Of a stretch of DNA of 64,000 nt, positions 37,147 to 49,304 are shown one piece after another. The notes below the pieces were generated by a model that was given only the letters and a program-made list of their open reading frames with translations, made no database searches and was not told the origin of the DNA. Source of the DNA: Mesorhizobium loti CJ3sym (GTDB lineage Bacteria > Pseudomonadota > Alphaproteobacteria > Rhizobiales > Rhizobiaceae); NCBI RefSeq assembly GCF_000472785.1, contig NZ_AXAL01000007.1:124001-188000 (forward strand), read 5' to 3'. The position numbers and the translations under genes were made by a program. The stretch's first letter is position 1; each line of letters begins with the position of its first letter.

Positions 37147-38457
37147 ATGAGGGGTAGTTTCTCTACAATAACAAAAATGTTTTCGGCAAGCGTGGTCGCT
37201 GCCGGCCTGCTGATGTCCGCACCCGCCAGGGCGGCCGAGGACACGATCAAGGTTGGCATTCTGCATTCGCTTTCGGGGACCATGGCGATTTCGGAGACGA
37301 CGCTGAAGGACGCCATGCTGATGCTCATCGAGCAACAGAACGCCAAGGGCGGCCTGCTCGGCAAGAAGCTGGAGGCCGTGGTCGTCGATCCGGCTTCCAA
37401 CTGGCCGCTGTTCGCTGAAAAGGCGCGCGAGCTGATTTCAAAGGACAAGGTGGCGGCGGTGTTCGGCTGCTGGACCTCGGTGTCGCGCAAATCGGTGCTG
37501 CCGGTGTTCTCTGAACTCGACAACATCCTGTTCTATCCCGTCCAGTATGAGGGGGAGGAAAGCGAACGCAACGTGTTCTATACGGGCGCGGCTCCAAACC
37601 AGCAGGCCATTCCGGCCGTTGACTATCTGATGAGCAAGGACGGCGGCTCGGTGAAGCGCTGGGTGCTGGAAGGCACCGACTACGTCTATCCGCGCACCAC
37701 CAACAAGATCCTCGAAGCCTATCTGAAGTCGAAGGGGGTTCCCGCTGAAGACATCATGACCAACTACACGCCGTTCGGCTTCTCGGACTGGCAAACCGAA
37801 GTCTCGGCGATCAAGAAGTTCGGTTCTGCCGGCAAGAAGACCGCTGTCGTCTCGACCGTCAATGGTGACGCCAATGTGCCGTTCTACAAGGAACTCGGCA
37901 ACCAGGGCATCAAGGCCGAGGACATCCCGGTCATGGCCTTCTCCGTTGGTGAGGAAGAGCTGGCCGGTCTCGACACCAAGCCGCTGGTCGGCCATCTCGC
38001 AGCCTGGAACTATTTCGAGAGCGTCAACACGCCCGAGAACAAGAAGTTCATCGCCGACTGGCACAAGTTCATCAAGAACAACAAGCGCACCACCAACGAC
38101 CCGATGGAAGCCCACTATATCGGCTTCAACATGTGGGTGAAGGCGGTTGAAAAGGCCGGCACCACCGATCCGGACAAGGTCATCGATGCCATGATCGGCG
38201 TTTCGGTGCCGAACCTGACCGGCGGCTATGCGACGATGATGCCGAACCACCACATCACCAAGCCGGTGCTGATCGGTGAAATCCAGGCCAACGGCCAGTT
38301 CCAGACGGTCTCGAAGACGCCGGGTCTGGTGATGGGCGACGAATGGTCCGACTATCTGCCCGACTCCAAGGACCTGATCTCCGATTGGCGCGCGCCGCTC
38401 AGCTGCGGCAACTTCAACGTCAAAACCGGCAAGTGCGGCGGCAAGGGCACCAACTGA
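37147..38457 (+). CDS. urtA: Urea ABC transporter substrate-binding protein
   Basis: UrtA is the periplasmic urea-binding protein. The 436-residue product has a signal peptide (MFSASVVAAGLLMSAPARA, cleavage near residue 29) and the Peripla_BP-type domain of the family: IKVGILHSLSGTMAISETTLKDA, LEAVVVDPASNWPLFAEKAREL and VAAVFGCWTSVSRKSVLPVFSELDNILFYPVQYEGEE. ATG 37147 follows GGGAG; the frame's earlier start at 37087 lies inside the promoter and is ruled out. It heads urtABCDE. Hairpins after the gene probably separate its abundance from the membrane genes. Confidence 0.94.
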   Translation: MRGSFSTITKMFSASVVAAGLLMSAPARAAEDTIKVGILHSLSGTMAISETTLKDAMLMLIEQQNAKGGLLGKKLEAVVVDPASNWPLFAEKARELISKDKVAAVFGCWTSVSRKSVLPVFSELDNILFYPVQYEGEESERNVFYTGAAPNQQAIPAVDYLMSKDGGSVKRWVLEGTDYVYPRTTNKILEAYLKSKGVPAEDIMTNYTPFGFSDWQTEVSAIKKFGSAGKKTAVVSTVNGDANVPFYKELGNQGIKAEDIPVMAFSVGEEELAGLDTKPLVGHLAAWNYFESVNTPENKKFIADWHKFIKNNKRTTNDPMEAHYIGFNMWVKAVEKAGTTDPDKVIDAMIGVSVPNLTGGYATMMPNHHITKPVLIGEIQANGQFQTVSKTPGLVMGDEWSDYLPDSKDLISDWRAPLSCGNFNVKTGKCGGKGTN

Positions 38458-38465
38458 TCCTCCCC

Positions 38466-38534
38466 GGGCTTGGACCTTGAGGTCCATGCCCAAGACCGCG
38501 TGCGTCCGGACGGTTTCCTCCACCGTCCGGACGC
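38466..38534 (+). promoter_or_regulatory. Two stable hairpins between urtA and urtB
   Basis: Hairpin 1 is TGGACCT-TG-AGGTCCA (38471-38486) inside GGGC...GCCC. Hairpin 2 is GCGTCCGGACGGT / ACCGTCCGGACGC (38502-38514 and 38522-38534), a perfect 13-bp stem with a 7-base loop. Neither is followed by a T-run, so they look like RNA-stabilising or processing structures rather than terminators. Confidence 0.75.
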
Positions 38535-38565
38535 CCATTCAACCTTCAAGGGTCACCAAAAACCG

Positions 38566-40182
38566 ATGAAGATTTTCCATGCGATGGGCCTGACGCTCTT
38601 GTTCCTGCTGGCGACGCTGTCGTCTTCGGGCGCTGCGGAAGCCGATCTGCGTGCAATCATCGCCAAATTCGCGACAGCGGCGGACTTTTCCGAGACGGGA
38701 GCTATCGTTCTTGAGCTGACAGCCACAGGCGATCCGGCTGTCGAACGGTCGCTTGCTGCATTGGCGGACGGCAATCTTTACATTCGCGCGGCCGACTCGA
38801 TGGTGTTTGTCGGCAAGGAAGGCAGCGACAGCATCCAGCTTTTCGACCCGATCAGCGGCGAGGCCGCAGGCGAGGCTTCCGCGGATGACTTAACCCAGAT
38901 CGGCGTCAACAACACCTTACGCCGCACCGTCCGCGATGCATTGGGCACGTTGACGCTTGGCTCCAAGGATCCGACTGTCCGCATCGCCGCCGCCGACACC
39001 ATGTTCAAGACACCTGATGCCGCCAACATCGGGCCGCTCGACGCAGCGATCGCCGGTGAAAGCGTGGCGAGCGTCAAAGCTTTGCTGGAGCAGGCGCGTG
39101 CTGCTTCCATACTGGTTTCAGACAAGCCCGAAGCAGACAAGCTCGCCGCGATCGCCCTGATTGGTGCGCGTGGTGACCGCAACGCGGTTTCGCTGCTCAC
39201 CTCCGTCGAGGCCAACGCCTCTGGAGCAGTCAAGGAAGCGGCGACGGCCGCAATCGCGAGCATCAATTCGACGCTGGCTTTCTGGGATGCCGGCCAGAAC
39301 ATCTGGTACGGCATTTCACTGGGCTCGGTGCTGCTGCTGGCGGCAATCGGCCTTGCCATCACCTTTGGCGTTATGGGCGTCATCAACATGGCGCATGGCG
39401 AGATGGTCATGCTCGGCGCTTACACGACCTTCGTTGTGCAGCAGGTGATCCGCACCTCATATCCCGGCCTGTTCGACTGGTCGCTGGTCATCGCTCTGCC
39501 ACTGGCCTTTCTGGTCGCCGCACTTGTCGGCCTGGTCATCGAGCGTGGCGTCATCCGCTTCCTTTATGGTCGGCCGCTGGAAACGCTGCTGGCGACCTGG
39601 GGCGTCTCGTTGATCCTGCAGCAAGCGGTGCGCTCGATCTTCGGACCGACCAACCAGGAAGTCGGCAACCCCTCGTGGATGTCGGGTTCGTTCAATGTCG
39701 GACAGCTTGCCGTCACCTGGAACCGGCTCTGGATCCTGGTCTTTGCGCTTACCGTCTTTGGCGTGCTGCTCTACGTGATGAAGCGCACGCCCTGGGGGTT
39801 GCAGATGCGCGCCGTAACCGCCAACCGGCGCATGGCAGCCTCGATGGGCATCAGGACGCCATGGGTCGACGCGCTGACCTTTGCGCTGGGATCCGGCATT
39901 GCCGGTATCGCCGGTGTCGCGCTCAGCCAGATCGACAATGTCTCGCCCAATCTCGGCCGCGGCTACATCATCGACAGTTTCATGGTCGTCGTCTTCGGCG
40001 GCGTCGGCAATCTTTGGGGCACACTGGTCGGTGCCTTTTCGCTCGGCATCGTCAACAAAGTTCTTGAGCCCTATGCTGGCGCCGTGCTCGGCAAGATCGT
40101 CGTGCTGGTGCTGATCATCCTGTTCATCCAGAAGCGTCCGCGCGGCCTGTTCGCGCTCAAGGGCAGGGCGGTGGAAGCATGA
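38566..40182 (+). CDS. urtB: Urea ABC transporter permease UrtB
   Basis: This 538-residue permease has a signal-like N-terminus, a ~230-residue periplasmic region with HEAT-like helical repeats (DPTVRIAAADTM, GARGDRNAVSLL), and then a LivH-type domain of about eight helices from residue ~245 (FGVMGVINMAHGEMVMLGAYTTF). The large N-terminal domain separates UrtB from amino acid transporters. ATG 38566 begins the signal-like segment; a longer frame from 38470 would read through the hairpins. It overlaps urtC by 4 bp. Confidence 0.94.
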   Translation: MKIFHAMGLTLLFLLATLSSSGAAEADLRAIIAKFATAADFSETGAIVLELTATGDPAVERSLAALADGNLYIRAADSMVFVGKEGSDSIQLFDPISGEAAGEASADDLTQIGVNNTLRRTVRDALGTLTLGSKDPTVRIAAADTMFKTPDAANIGPLDAAIAGESVASVKALLEQARAASILVSDKPEADKLAAIALIGARGDRNAVSLLTSVEANASGAVKEAATAAIASINSTLAFWDAGQNIWYGISLGSVLLLAAIGLAITFGVMGVINMAHGEMVMLGAYTTFVVQQVIRTSYPGLFDWSLVIALPLAFLVAALVGLVIERGVIRFLYGRPLETLLATWGVSLILQQAVRSIFGPTNQEVGNPSWMSGSFNVGQLAVTWNRLWILVFALTVFGVLLYVMKRTPWGLQMRAVTANRRMAASMGIRTPWVDALTFALGSGIAGIAGVALSQIDNVSPNLGRGYIIDSFMVVVFGGVGNLWGTLVGAFSLGIVNKVLEPYAGAVLGKIVVLVLIILFIQKRPRGLFALKGRAVEA

Positions 40183-41414
40183 TCACGGGGCGCTTCTTTG
40201 CCGCCGGCGCGGACCGCCGCATCGCCATCACCATCTTCCTCCTGCTGGCGGTGGCCATCATCGTGCCGGTGCTCAACCTGGCTGTTGCGCCGACCAGCAC
40301 CTTCTACATCCCGTCCTATATCGTAGCGCTGACCGGCAAATATCTCTGCTATGCGCTGCTTGCCTTGGCGCTCGATCTTGTCTGGGGCTATTGCGGCATC
40401 CTCTCGCTCGGCCATGGCGCCTTCTTCGCGCTCGGCGGCTATGCGATGGGCATGTATCTGATGCGCCAGATCGGCTCGCGCGGCGTCTATGGCAATCCGG
40501 TCCTGCCTGATTTCATGGTGTTCCTGAACTACAAGGAATTGCCCTGGTTCTGGACCGGGTTCGATCATTTCTGGTTCGCCGCGATCATGGTGCTGGCGGT
40601 GCCAGGCCTGCTCGCTTTCGTCTTCGGCTGGTTCGCTTTCCGCAGCCGCGTCACAGGCGTTTATCTCTCGATTATCACCCAGGCGATGACCTATGCGCTG
40701 CTGCTGGCCTTCTTCCGCAACGACATGGGGTTCGGTGGCAATAACGGCCTGACCGATTTCAAGGATATTCTGGGCTTCAACGTGCAGGCTGACGCGACGC
40801 GCTCGGCCCTTTTCGCCGCAAGCGCTGTGATGCTCGCATTTGCGGTGTTCGTCACATGGGCGATCGTCGGTTCCAAATACGGCAAGCTGCTGATGGCGGT
40901 TCGTGACGCCGAGAGCCGCACGCGTTTCCTCGGCTGGCGCGCGGAGAACGTGAAATTGTTTGCCTTTACCGTGTCGGCCGTCATGGCCGGCATTGCCGGC
41001 GCGCTCTACGTGCCGCAGGTCGGTATCATCAATCCCGGCGAATTCGAACCGTCCAATTCGATCGAGGTGGTGATCTGGGCGGCCGTCGGCGGGCGCGGCA
41101 CCATTGTCGGGCCGATCATCGGCGCGCTGCTCGTCAATGCCGGGAAGTCCTGGTTCACCGGCTTGCTGCCGGAACTATGGCTGTTTGCGCTGGGCGGCCT
41201 GTTCGTTGCCGTCACGCTGTTCTTGCCGAAGGGCGTTATCGGCATGTGGGATTCCTGGCGCGGCAATGCCAAGGCGTTGCGCGCGGCCTCCGTCGCTGAA
41301 GAAGCCGGCACCGAGGTTGGAGTGGCGCACGCGACCTCGAAGCCCGCTCGCTCGCCGGCGAGAAATCCAGGCGAATGGTCCTGGTCCGACCCTGAACCGC
41401 AGGCGGCGGAGTAA
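40179..41414 (+). CDS. urtC: Urea ABC transporter permease UrtC
   Basis: This 411-residue LivM-type permease pairs with UrtB. It has about ten hydrophobic helices, with DLVWGYCGILSLGHGAFFALGGYAMGMYLM near residue 70 and the EAA-like loop AVRDAESRTRFLGWRAENVKLFAF. The C-terminal 45 residues are hydrophilic. The start overlaps the urtB stop (ATGA), indicating translational coupling. urtD begins 6 bp after its stop. Confidence 0.94.
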   Translation: MITGRFFAAGADRRIAITIFLLLAVAIIVPVLNLAVAPTSTFYIPSYIVALTGKYLCYALLALALDLVWGYCGILSLGHGAFFALGGYAMGMYLMRQIGSRGVYGNPVLPDFMVFLNYKELPWFWTGFDHFWFAAIMVLAVPGLLAFVFGWFAFRSRVTGVYLSIITQAMTYALLLAFFRNDMGFGGNNGLTDFKDILGFNVQADATRSALFAASAVMLAFAVFVTWAIVGSKYGKLLMAVRDAESRTRFLGWRAENVKLFAFTVSAVMAGIAGALYVPQVGIINPGEFEPSNSIEVVIWAAVGGRGTIVGPIIGALLVNAGKSWFTGLLPELWLFALGGLFVAVTLFLPKGVIGMWDSWRGNAKALRAASVAEEAGTEVGVAHATSKPARSPARNPGEWSWSDPEPQAAE

Positions 41415-41420
41415 GCGACC

Positions 41421-42167
41421 ATGAGCAAGTCGAACACCATCCTCTATCTCGACGGCGTCTCGGTCTCCTTCGACGGTTTCCGCGCCATCAACAATCTGTC
41501 GCTGGTGCTCGACAAGGGCGAGATGCGCGCCATCATCGGCCCCAACGGCGCCGGCAAGACGACGATGATGGACATCGTTACCGGCAAGACCCGGCCGGAC
41601 CAGGGCGAGGTGTTCTTCGACGGCCAGATCGATCTCACCAAGCATGACGAGGCCGAGATCGCCATGATGGGCATCGGCCGCAAATTCCAGAAGCCGACGG
41701 TGTTCGAAAGCCACACGATCGAGGAGAATCTGATGCTGGCGCTGAAGGGACCGCGTTCGATCTTCCCGGCGCTGTTCCACCGCCGCTCGGCTGCCGAGGC
41801 GCGGCAGATCGATGACATTCTTGGCATCATAAGGCTTGGTGCTAAGCGTTACGACCTAGCGGCCAATCTCAGCCACGGCCAAAAACAGTGGCTCGAAATC
41901 GGCATGCTGCTCGCGCAGGACCCCAAGCTGCTCCTGGTCGACGAGCCGGTCGCCGGCATGACCGATGCCGAGACCGAGGAGACCGCGCGGCTGCTCAAGG
42001 ACATTGCGCGGGACCATTCGGTCATCGTCGTCGAGCACGACATGCATTTCGTGCGCGAACTCGACGTCAAGGTCACCTGCCTGCATGAGGGCTCGGTGCT
42101 CTCCGAAGGCACACTCGATTTCGTATCGGCCGACGAGCGCGTCGTCGAAGTCTATCTGGGGAGATGA
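41421..42167 (+). CDS. urtD: Urea ABC transporter ATP-binding protein UrtD
   Basis: This 248-residue LivG-type ATPase has Walker A GPNGAGKTT near residue 40, the signature NLSHGQKQWLEIGM, Walker B LLLVDEPVAGM and the H-loop VVEHDMHFVREL. The signature LSHGQ instead of LSGGQ is normal for UrtD. Together with UrtE it powers urea import. Confidence 0.95.
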   Translation: MSKSNTILYLDGVSVSFDGFRAINNLSLVLDKGEMRAIIGPNGAGKTTMMDIVTGKTRPDQGEVFFDGQIDLTKHDEAEIAMMGIGRKFQKPTVFESHTIEENLMLALKGPRSIFPALFHRRSAAEARQIDDILGIIRLGAKRYDLAANLSHGQKQWLEIGMLLAQDPKLLLVDEPVAGMTDAETEETARLLKDIARDHSVIVVEHDMHFVRELDVKVTCLHEGSVLSEGTLDFVSADERVVEVYLGR

Positions 42168-42236
42168 GCATGGTGTGGCGTGTGCAGTTCCATCGCTTCG
42201 ATCTGTCTTTCCTCCGCTTCTGGAAAAGGCGCTGAC

Positions 42237-42932
42237 ATGCTCGAAGTTTCCAACGCCACGCTCCACTACGGTGCGGCCCAGGCGCTGCGCGGCGTGTCGC
42301 TGAAGGCGGGCGCGGGCAAGATCACCTGCGTGCTCGGCCGCAACGGCGTCGGCAAGACCAGTTTGATGAGATCGATCGTCGGCCACCACCGGCTGACGAG
42401 CGGAAGCGTTGCCTTCGAGGGGAAGGCGCTCGACCGGAGCGCGGCGTATGATCGCGCCCGGTCGGGCATCGCATTCGTGCCGCAGGGCAGGGAGATCTTT
42501 CCCCTGCTCACGGTGCGCGAAAACCTCGAGTCGGGCTTTGCTCCGTTGAAGCGTGCCGACCGCAATGTGCCGGCGCACGTCTTCGAACTGTTTCCGGTGC
42601 TGAAGCAGATGCTCGGCCGTCGCGGCGGTGATCTCTCCGGCGGCCAGCAGCAGCAGCTCGCCATCGGCAGGGCGTTGGTGATGCGGCCGAAACTTCTGGT
42701 GCTGGATGAGCCGACGGAAGGCATCCAGCCATCGATCATCAAGGATATCGGCCGGGCCATCCGCTATCTACGTGATCAGGCCGGCATTGCCGTGCTGCTG
42801 GTCGAACAGTATCTGGATTTCTGCCGTGAACTGGCCGACGAGGTCAACATCATGGATCGTGGCCAGATCGTCCATACCGGCCCTGCGGAAGATTTAGACC
42901 GCGCTGATGTTCGGAAGTTCCTTACTGTCTAG
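42237..42932 (+). CDS. urtE: Urea ABC transporter ATP-binding protein UrtE
   Basis: This 231-residue LivF-type ATPase has Walker A GRNGVGKTS near residue 33, signature LSGGQQQQLAIGRAL, Walker B LLVLDEPTEGIQPSI and H-loop LLVEQYLDFC. GIQPS after Walker B is characteristic of UrtE. ATG 42237 follows GGAAAAGGC; the frame is open from 42180 but that part is not conserved-looking. It ends the operon; urease genes are not in the window. Confidence 0.95.
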   Translation: MLEVSNATLHYGAAQALRGVSLKAGAGKITCVLGRNGVGKTSLMRSIVGHHRLTSGSVAFEGKALDRSAAYDRARSGIAFVPQGREIFPLLTVRENLESGFAPLKRADRNVPAHVFELFPVLKQMLGRRGGDLSGGQQQQLAIGRALVMRPKLLVLDEPTEGIQPSIIKDIGRAIRYLRDQAGIAVLLVEQYLDFCRELADEVNIMDRGQIVHTGPAEDLDRADVRKFLTV

Positions 42933-43193
42933 AATCGGTTCTGGACTTCCGGTGACGGTCCGAGGCTCTTGGCAAGTTCAATATTTCTTCCGTCCGTCAT
43001 CCGTGTCTCTGGCACGTGCAATATCGCGTGCTAGTCTTTTCTTGGCTTTGTGAGTCGGCCGCTTCCGTATCAGTCTGGTTTATCGCAGATCGAGGCGCGG
43101 CCTGGGCAAGTTCCACGCAAGCAAGGCTTCCTAGCTTCCCTCCTGCGATCTCTGTCGTTCAACGCGTTTGAGCACACAGGCCAAGGGACAGCC

Positions 43194-43370
43194 ATGGAAC
43201 GTTACGTCGAAGACTACCAGAAGCGGCGGCTTACCGAACGCGTCGACATCATCGCAGCCATCAATATCTTGAGGTCACAGGGCTGCGATTACGATGATCT
43301 GATCGATGAGATCACCAAGGTGTTTTATGTCGACCTTGATGCCTTCAACGAGATCGTCATGGCGGCATAG
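43194..43370 (+). CDS. Small protein of unknown function (58 residues)
   Basis: The product is an acidic, mostly helical 58-residue protein (ERYVEDYQKRRLTERVDIIA, YDDLIDEITKVFYVDLDAF). AAGGGA is placed five bases before ATG 43194. The frame is open further upstream (from 43050) but that part is unlike a protein. The family is not recognised. It sits alone between urtE and the convergent diguanylate cyclase gene; the 261-bp spacer before it shows nothing else. Confidence 0.6.
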   Translation: MERYVEDYQKRRLTERVDIIAAINILRSQGCDYDDLIDEITKVFYVDLDAFNEIVMAA

Positions 43371-43413
43371 AGCCGCTATCCAACAATCACTGGCGCGGCA
43401 TCGATACGCGCGG

Positions 43414-44562
43414 TCAGCCAGCGCGTCGCAATGGAGAGGCGGTGACGCGGTTGCGGCCGCCACGTTTGGCATCGTAGAGCGCCTTGTCGGCGGCGCTGAG
43501 CACCTTGTCGAAGCTGAGGCCCTCTTTGCTGCCAAACGCAAACCCGGCACTGACCGTGCACGTCAGGGAGCCGGTTTCGGTCTCTATCAGGCGCGTCGCG
43601 AAAGCGGTCCGGATGCGTTCTGCTGCTTCCTCAACCGTTTGCGGCAGGGTGCGCTTCAACACCAGTGCGAATTCCTCGCCGCCCATGCGCGCGGCGACGT
43701 CGGTCTGGCGAAGATTGCCGGCAAGCTCGCTCGCAAACACCTTCAGCACCTCGTCGCCGGCCGCGTGGCCGAATTCGTCGTTGATGGCTTTGAAATTGTC
43801 GAGGTCGAAGACGACTACCGCGGTGAAGGCGCCGACCGGGACATGGCCATGCACGTCGAACAGCGCGCGCCGGTTGAGCAGGCCGGTCAGGGGATCGGTC
43901 AAGGCGTTGCGGCGGTGGTGCCTGGCTAGACGCCCCTGGTTGAGAGCAAGCGACAGGGCGCCAATACCCGTCATGCTGGCGATAACCACGATGAGGCTCA
44001 GCTCCTCGGCCCAGTTGCTGGGTGCGTGGCCGAGAATCAGTTTTCCATCCCAGGCAAGAACCATGGCGCAGAGCGCGAAGGAGGTGGCCGTCGCCGAATA
44101 GAGCGCGGTGATGCCGATGGTCAGGGCAGGAGCCTCGTCGCGGCCTCTCCAGTATTCGAGCGCCGTCGCAAACAGCAGCAAGGCGGCGAACATGTTCTCG
44201 AACATGAAGCCAAGGCCATCATAGCCCAAAGCCATGGCAGGCAGCGCCACCACCAGCGAAACGCAGCCCAGCATCGCCCGCGGCAGCGGCGAGCCACCGG
44301 TTCGGAACTGGTAGGCCGCACCCAGCATGGTTGAGAAACCGAGCAGCAACAAAGCAAGCGTGGCTATGCCGAGCAGGCGCCCCGGCATGTCGATATAGGC
44401 GTCATAGACAAAGATATCGCCGACCACGAACACCAGGCTGATCGCCCATGTCAGCAAGAATTTTTCCGAGCGGGCGGTCAGCCACATGCCGAACAATGTC
44501 AGGCTGAGGCACGCGGCGGAGAACCCGACAGCCAGCAGAAGTGAAGTGTAGTCGAGCGACAT
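43414..44562 (-). CDS. Membrane-bound diguanylate cyclase (GGDEF)
   Basis: This 382-residue protein makes cyclic di-GMP. Six to seven hydrophobic helices fill residues 1-210, followed by a GGDEF domain beginning ALTDPLTGLLNRRALFD. The active-site motif is GGEEF at 294-298, an active variant. The inhibitory site RQTD (285-288) lies five residues before it, so product feedback is likely. The sensor part is of an unnamed multi-helix type. It is convergent with the small 58-residue gene. Confidence 0.92.
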   Translation of the reverse strand: MSLDYTSLLLAVGFSAACLSLTLFGMWLTARSEKFLLTWAISLVFVVGDIFVYDAYIDMPGRLLGIATLALLLLGFSTMLGAAYQFRTGGSPLPRAMLGCVSLVVALPAMALGYDGLGFMFENMFAALLLFATALEYWRGRDEAPALTIGITALYSATATSFALCAMVLAWDGKLILGHAPSNWAEELSLIVVIASMTGIGALSLALNQGRLARHHRRNALTDPLTGLLNRRALFDVHGHVPVGAFTAVVVFDLDNFKAINDEFGHAAGDEVLKVFASELAGNLRQTDVAARMGGEEFALVLKRTLPQTVEEAAERIRTAFATRLIETETGSLTCTVSAGFAFGSKEGLSFDKVLSAADKALYDAKRGGRNRVTASPLRRAG

Positions 44563-44744
44563 GCCCCTATTTCCCTGCCGGCGGCGGCTCCAGCTCTGTG
44601 GCTTCGCGTCGCCGTATTCATGCAGGAAGGAAGTGTCGATAAGGTTACGATGGTGGCGAAGATGCCACGAATAGCGCCTCTACTACACGTAAAACGCGTA
44701 TGTGGCTCGCGCATAGCATGTAGCCGGATACAGATCGATGCTCG

Positions 44745-45551
44745 TCAATCGGCCACGCGTTTCATCAGCGCCATCGCTCCGAACGGCGCGCGCACCTTGC
44801 CCTCGGTGATGAAGTAGACGAACACGTCGCGTGGCTGCACCGGTGCGTCGGTGGCTGGATCGGCGCGCCGCAGATCGGTTGGCTGCTTGCCTTCCGCCCA
44901 GGTTTTTACACGCGCCGCCCATTCATCGAGACCCTTTGGCGTGTAACAATCGGGATTGTCGTCCGAGCCGGTCTGCAAGCGCGCGTAGATGAAATCACCG
45001 GTCACGTCGGCGATATCGGGATATTTGGCATGGTCGGCATAGACGATCGCCGCCTTGTATTTGCGGGCAAGTGCCGCGAATTCCGGCACGATGAAGCTAT
45101 CGTTGCGCACTTCGAGCGCGTGGCGCAGCGCGACGCCATCCTGCTTTTCCGGCAGCAGTTTCAAAAAGGCTTCGAAATCGTCGGGATCGAATTTCTTGGT
45201 CGGCGCGAACTGCCACAGGATCGGCCCGAGCTTGTCGCCGAGTGCTACAACGCCAGAGCCGAGGAAGCGCATCATCGATTCACCGGCTTCGCTCAGCACG
45301 CGCCGGTTGGTGACGAAACGATTGCCCTTCAGCGAATAGACAAAACCGTCCGGCGATTCAGCTGCCCATTTGAGGAAAGTCGGCTCCTTGAAGCTGGAAT
45401 AATAGGTGCCGTTCACCTCGATGCTGGGCACCTGCCGGCTGGCATATTGCAGCTGCTTGGCCTTCGACAACTTGTCCGGATAGAAGGACGTGTCCCAGGG
45501 CTCGAAGGTCCAGCCGCCCATGCCGGAGCGGATTGTTCCCGATTTGCTCAT
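44745..45551 (-). CDS. DUF72 domain protein
   Basis: This 268-residue protein matches DUF72, a TIM-barrel-like family: SGMGGWTFEPWDTSFYPDKLSKAKQLQYAS, SIEVNGTYYSSFKEPTFLKWA and LGPILWQFAPTKKFD. Its function is unknown. ATG 45551 is preceded by GGGAGGACAACA, a strong ribosome site. The upstream gene on the same strand is a truncated acetyltransferase whose run-on frame enters this gene. Confidence 0.9.
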   Translation of the reverse strand: MSKSGTIRSGMGGWTFEPWDTSFYPDKLSKAKQLQYASRQVPSIEVNGTYYSSFKEPTFLKWAAESPDGFVYSLKGNRFVTNRRVLSEAGESMMRFLGSGVVALGDKLGPILWQFAPTKKFDPDDFEAFLKLLPEKQDGVALRHALEVRNDSFIVPEFAALARKYKAAIVYADHAKYPDIADVTGDFIYARLQTGSDDNPDCYTPKGLDEWAARVKTWAEGKQPTDLRRADPATDAPVQPRDVFVYFITEGKVRAPFGAMALMKRVAD

Positions 45552-45613
45552 TGTTGTCCTCCCGAATTGAGAAAAAATCAGGCTGTCGTGCTCTCGTTGA
45601 CCGCCTTCGCCAT

Positions 45614-45825
45614 ATCATCGCGTGATCCTCATGCCGCACCAGTGTGAGCAGGCCGGCAAGCGCGCCGTCATCCTCCAAAAGCCAGACTTCGCCATGCTCG
45701 ATGCGCGGCGCATAGTCCTCGGTAACCGGGATCGGCGGTGCGTCGAGTATAGCGTCATAGGGAGCGTAGGCCGCTTCGGTCAGCGCGACGATCGCGGCGA
45801 GATCTTCGGAGCGGGCAAGCCTCAT
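45614..45825 (-). pseudogene. GNAT acetyltransferase, N-terminal fragment
   Basis: From ATG 45825 the frame reads LARSEDLAAIVALTEAAYAPYDAILDAPPIPVTEDYAPRIEHGEVWLLEDDGALAGLLTLVRHEDHAMI, the first ~70 residues of a GNAT N-acetyltransferase. After about 45614 the sequence stops resembling the family: the acetyl-CoA loop (R/Q-x-x-G-x-G/A) and the C-terminal half are missing. The open frame continues out of register into the DUF72 gene to a stop at 45358. A deletion is the simplest cause. Its start overlaps the DUF302 stop by 4 bp, so it once belonged to this operon. Confidence 0.72.
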
Positions 45826-46231
45826 GATTGATCCATTTCAGCGGCAGCGGCGATCACCTTTTCCATGCCGGCGGCAATGGCCGAGACCGCGGCACGGCTG
45901 GCGTTGCCCAGGCCATGGCGCTCGGCGATCCAGTCCGCATCATTGTAGGAAAGCCAGATCTTGCCTTGTTCATCCTCCCAGGCCAGCGCCTTCACCGGCA
46001 GGTCAATGCCTGCAAGCTGCCTGTCCTGCATCAGCGGCGTGCCACCTTTGGGGTTGCCGAAGATCAGCAGCTCGGTCGGCCGCAGCCACGCGCCGACATC
46101 GCGCGCGCCGGCTGCATGATCGATGCGGGCAAACACAAGCAGCCCCGCGCGTTTCACCACCTCAACCAGGCGGTCGATGGTTTCGGTCACGCCAAAACGG
46201 CTTTCGACCGTAATGAGACCATCCTCAGCCA

Positions 46232-46232
<1 letters not shown>
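45822..46232 (-). CDS. DUF302 domain protein
   Basis: This 136-residue protein has the DUF302 pattern: VESRFGVTETIDRLVEVVKRAGLLVFARIDHAAGA, LLIFGNPKGGTPLMQ and DLPVKALAWEDEQGKIWLSYNDADWIA. Members bind small ligands or act in unknown redox roles; no function can be given. ATG 46232 shares its first base with the uvrA stop (TGATG); a GTG one codon earlier is possible. It is probably co-transcribed with uvrA. Confidence 0.88.
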
Positions 46233-49153
<2,921 letters not shown>

Positions 49154-49304
49154 CGCCGGTCGCCGCCTCAAATCTGGAATTCGTGGGATTGGCGGGTTTT
49201 TCCCGGCCATCCCCTATGTAGGTGTTTTTGCCGCCACGTCGAGAGACGCCACAATTCTCGACGAATTCGTTTAACCGTCTTTCGCGCGAGGGGGCAAGCG
49301 GAAA

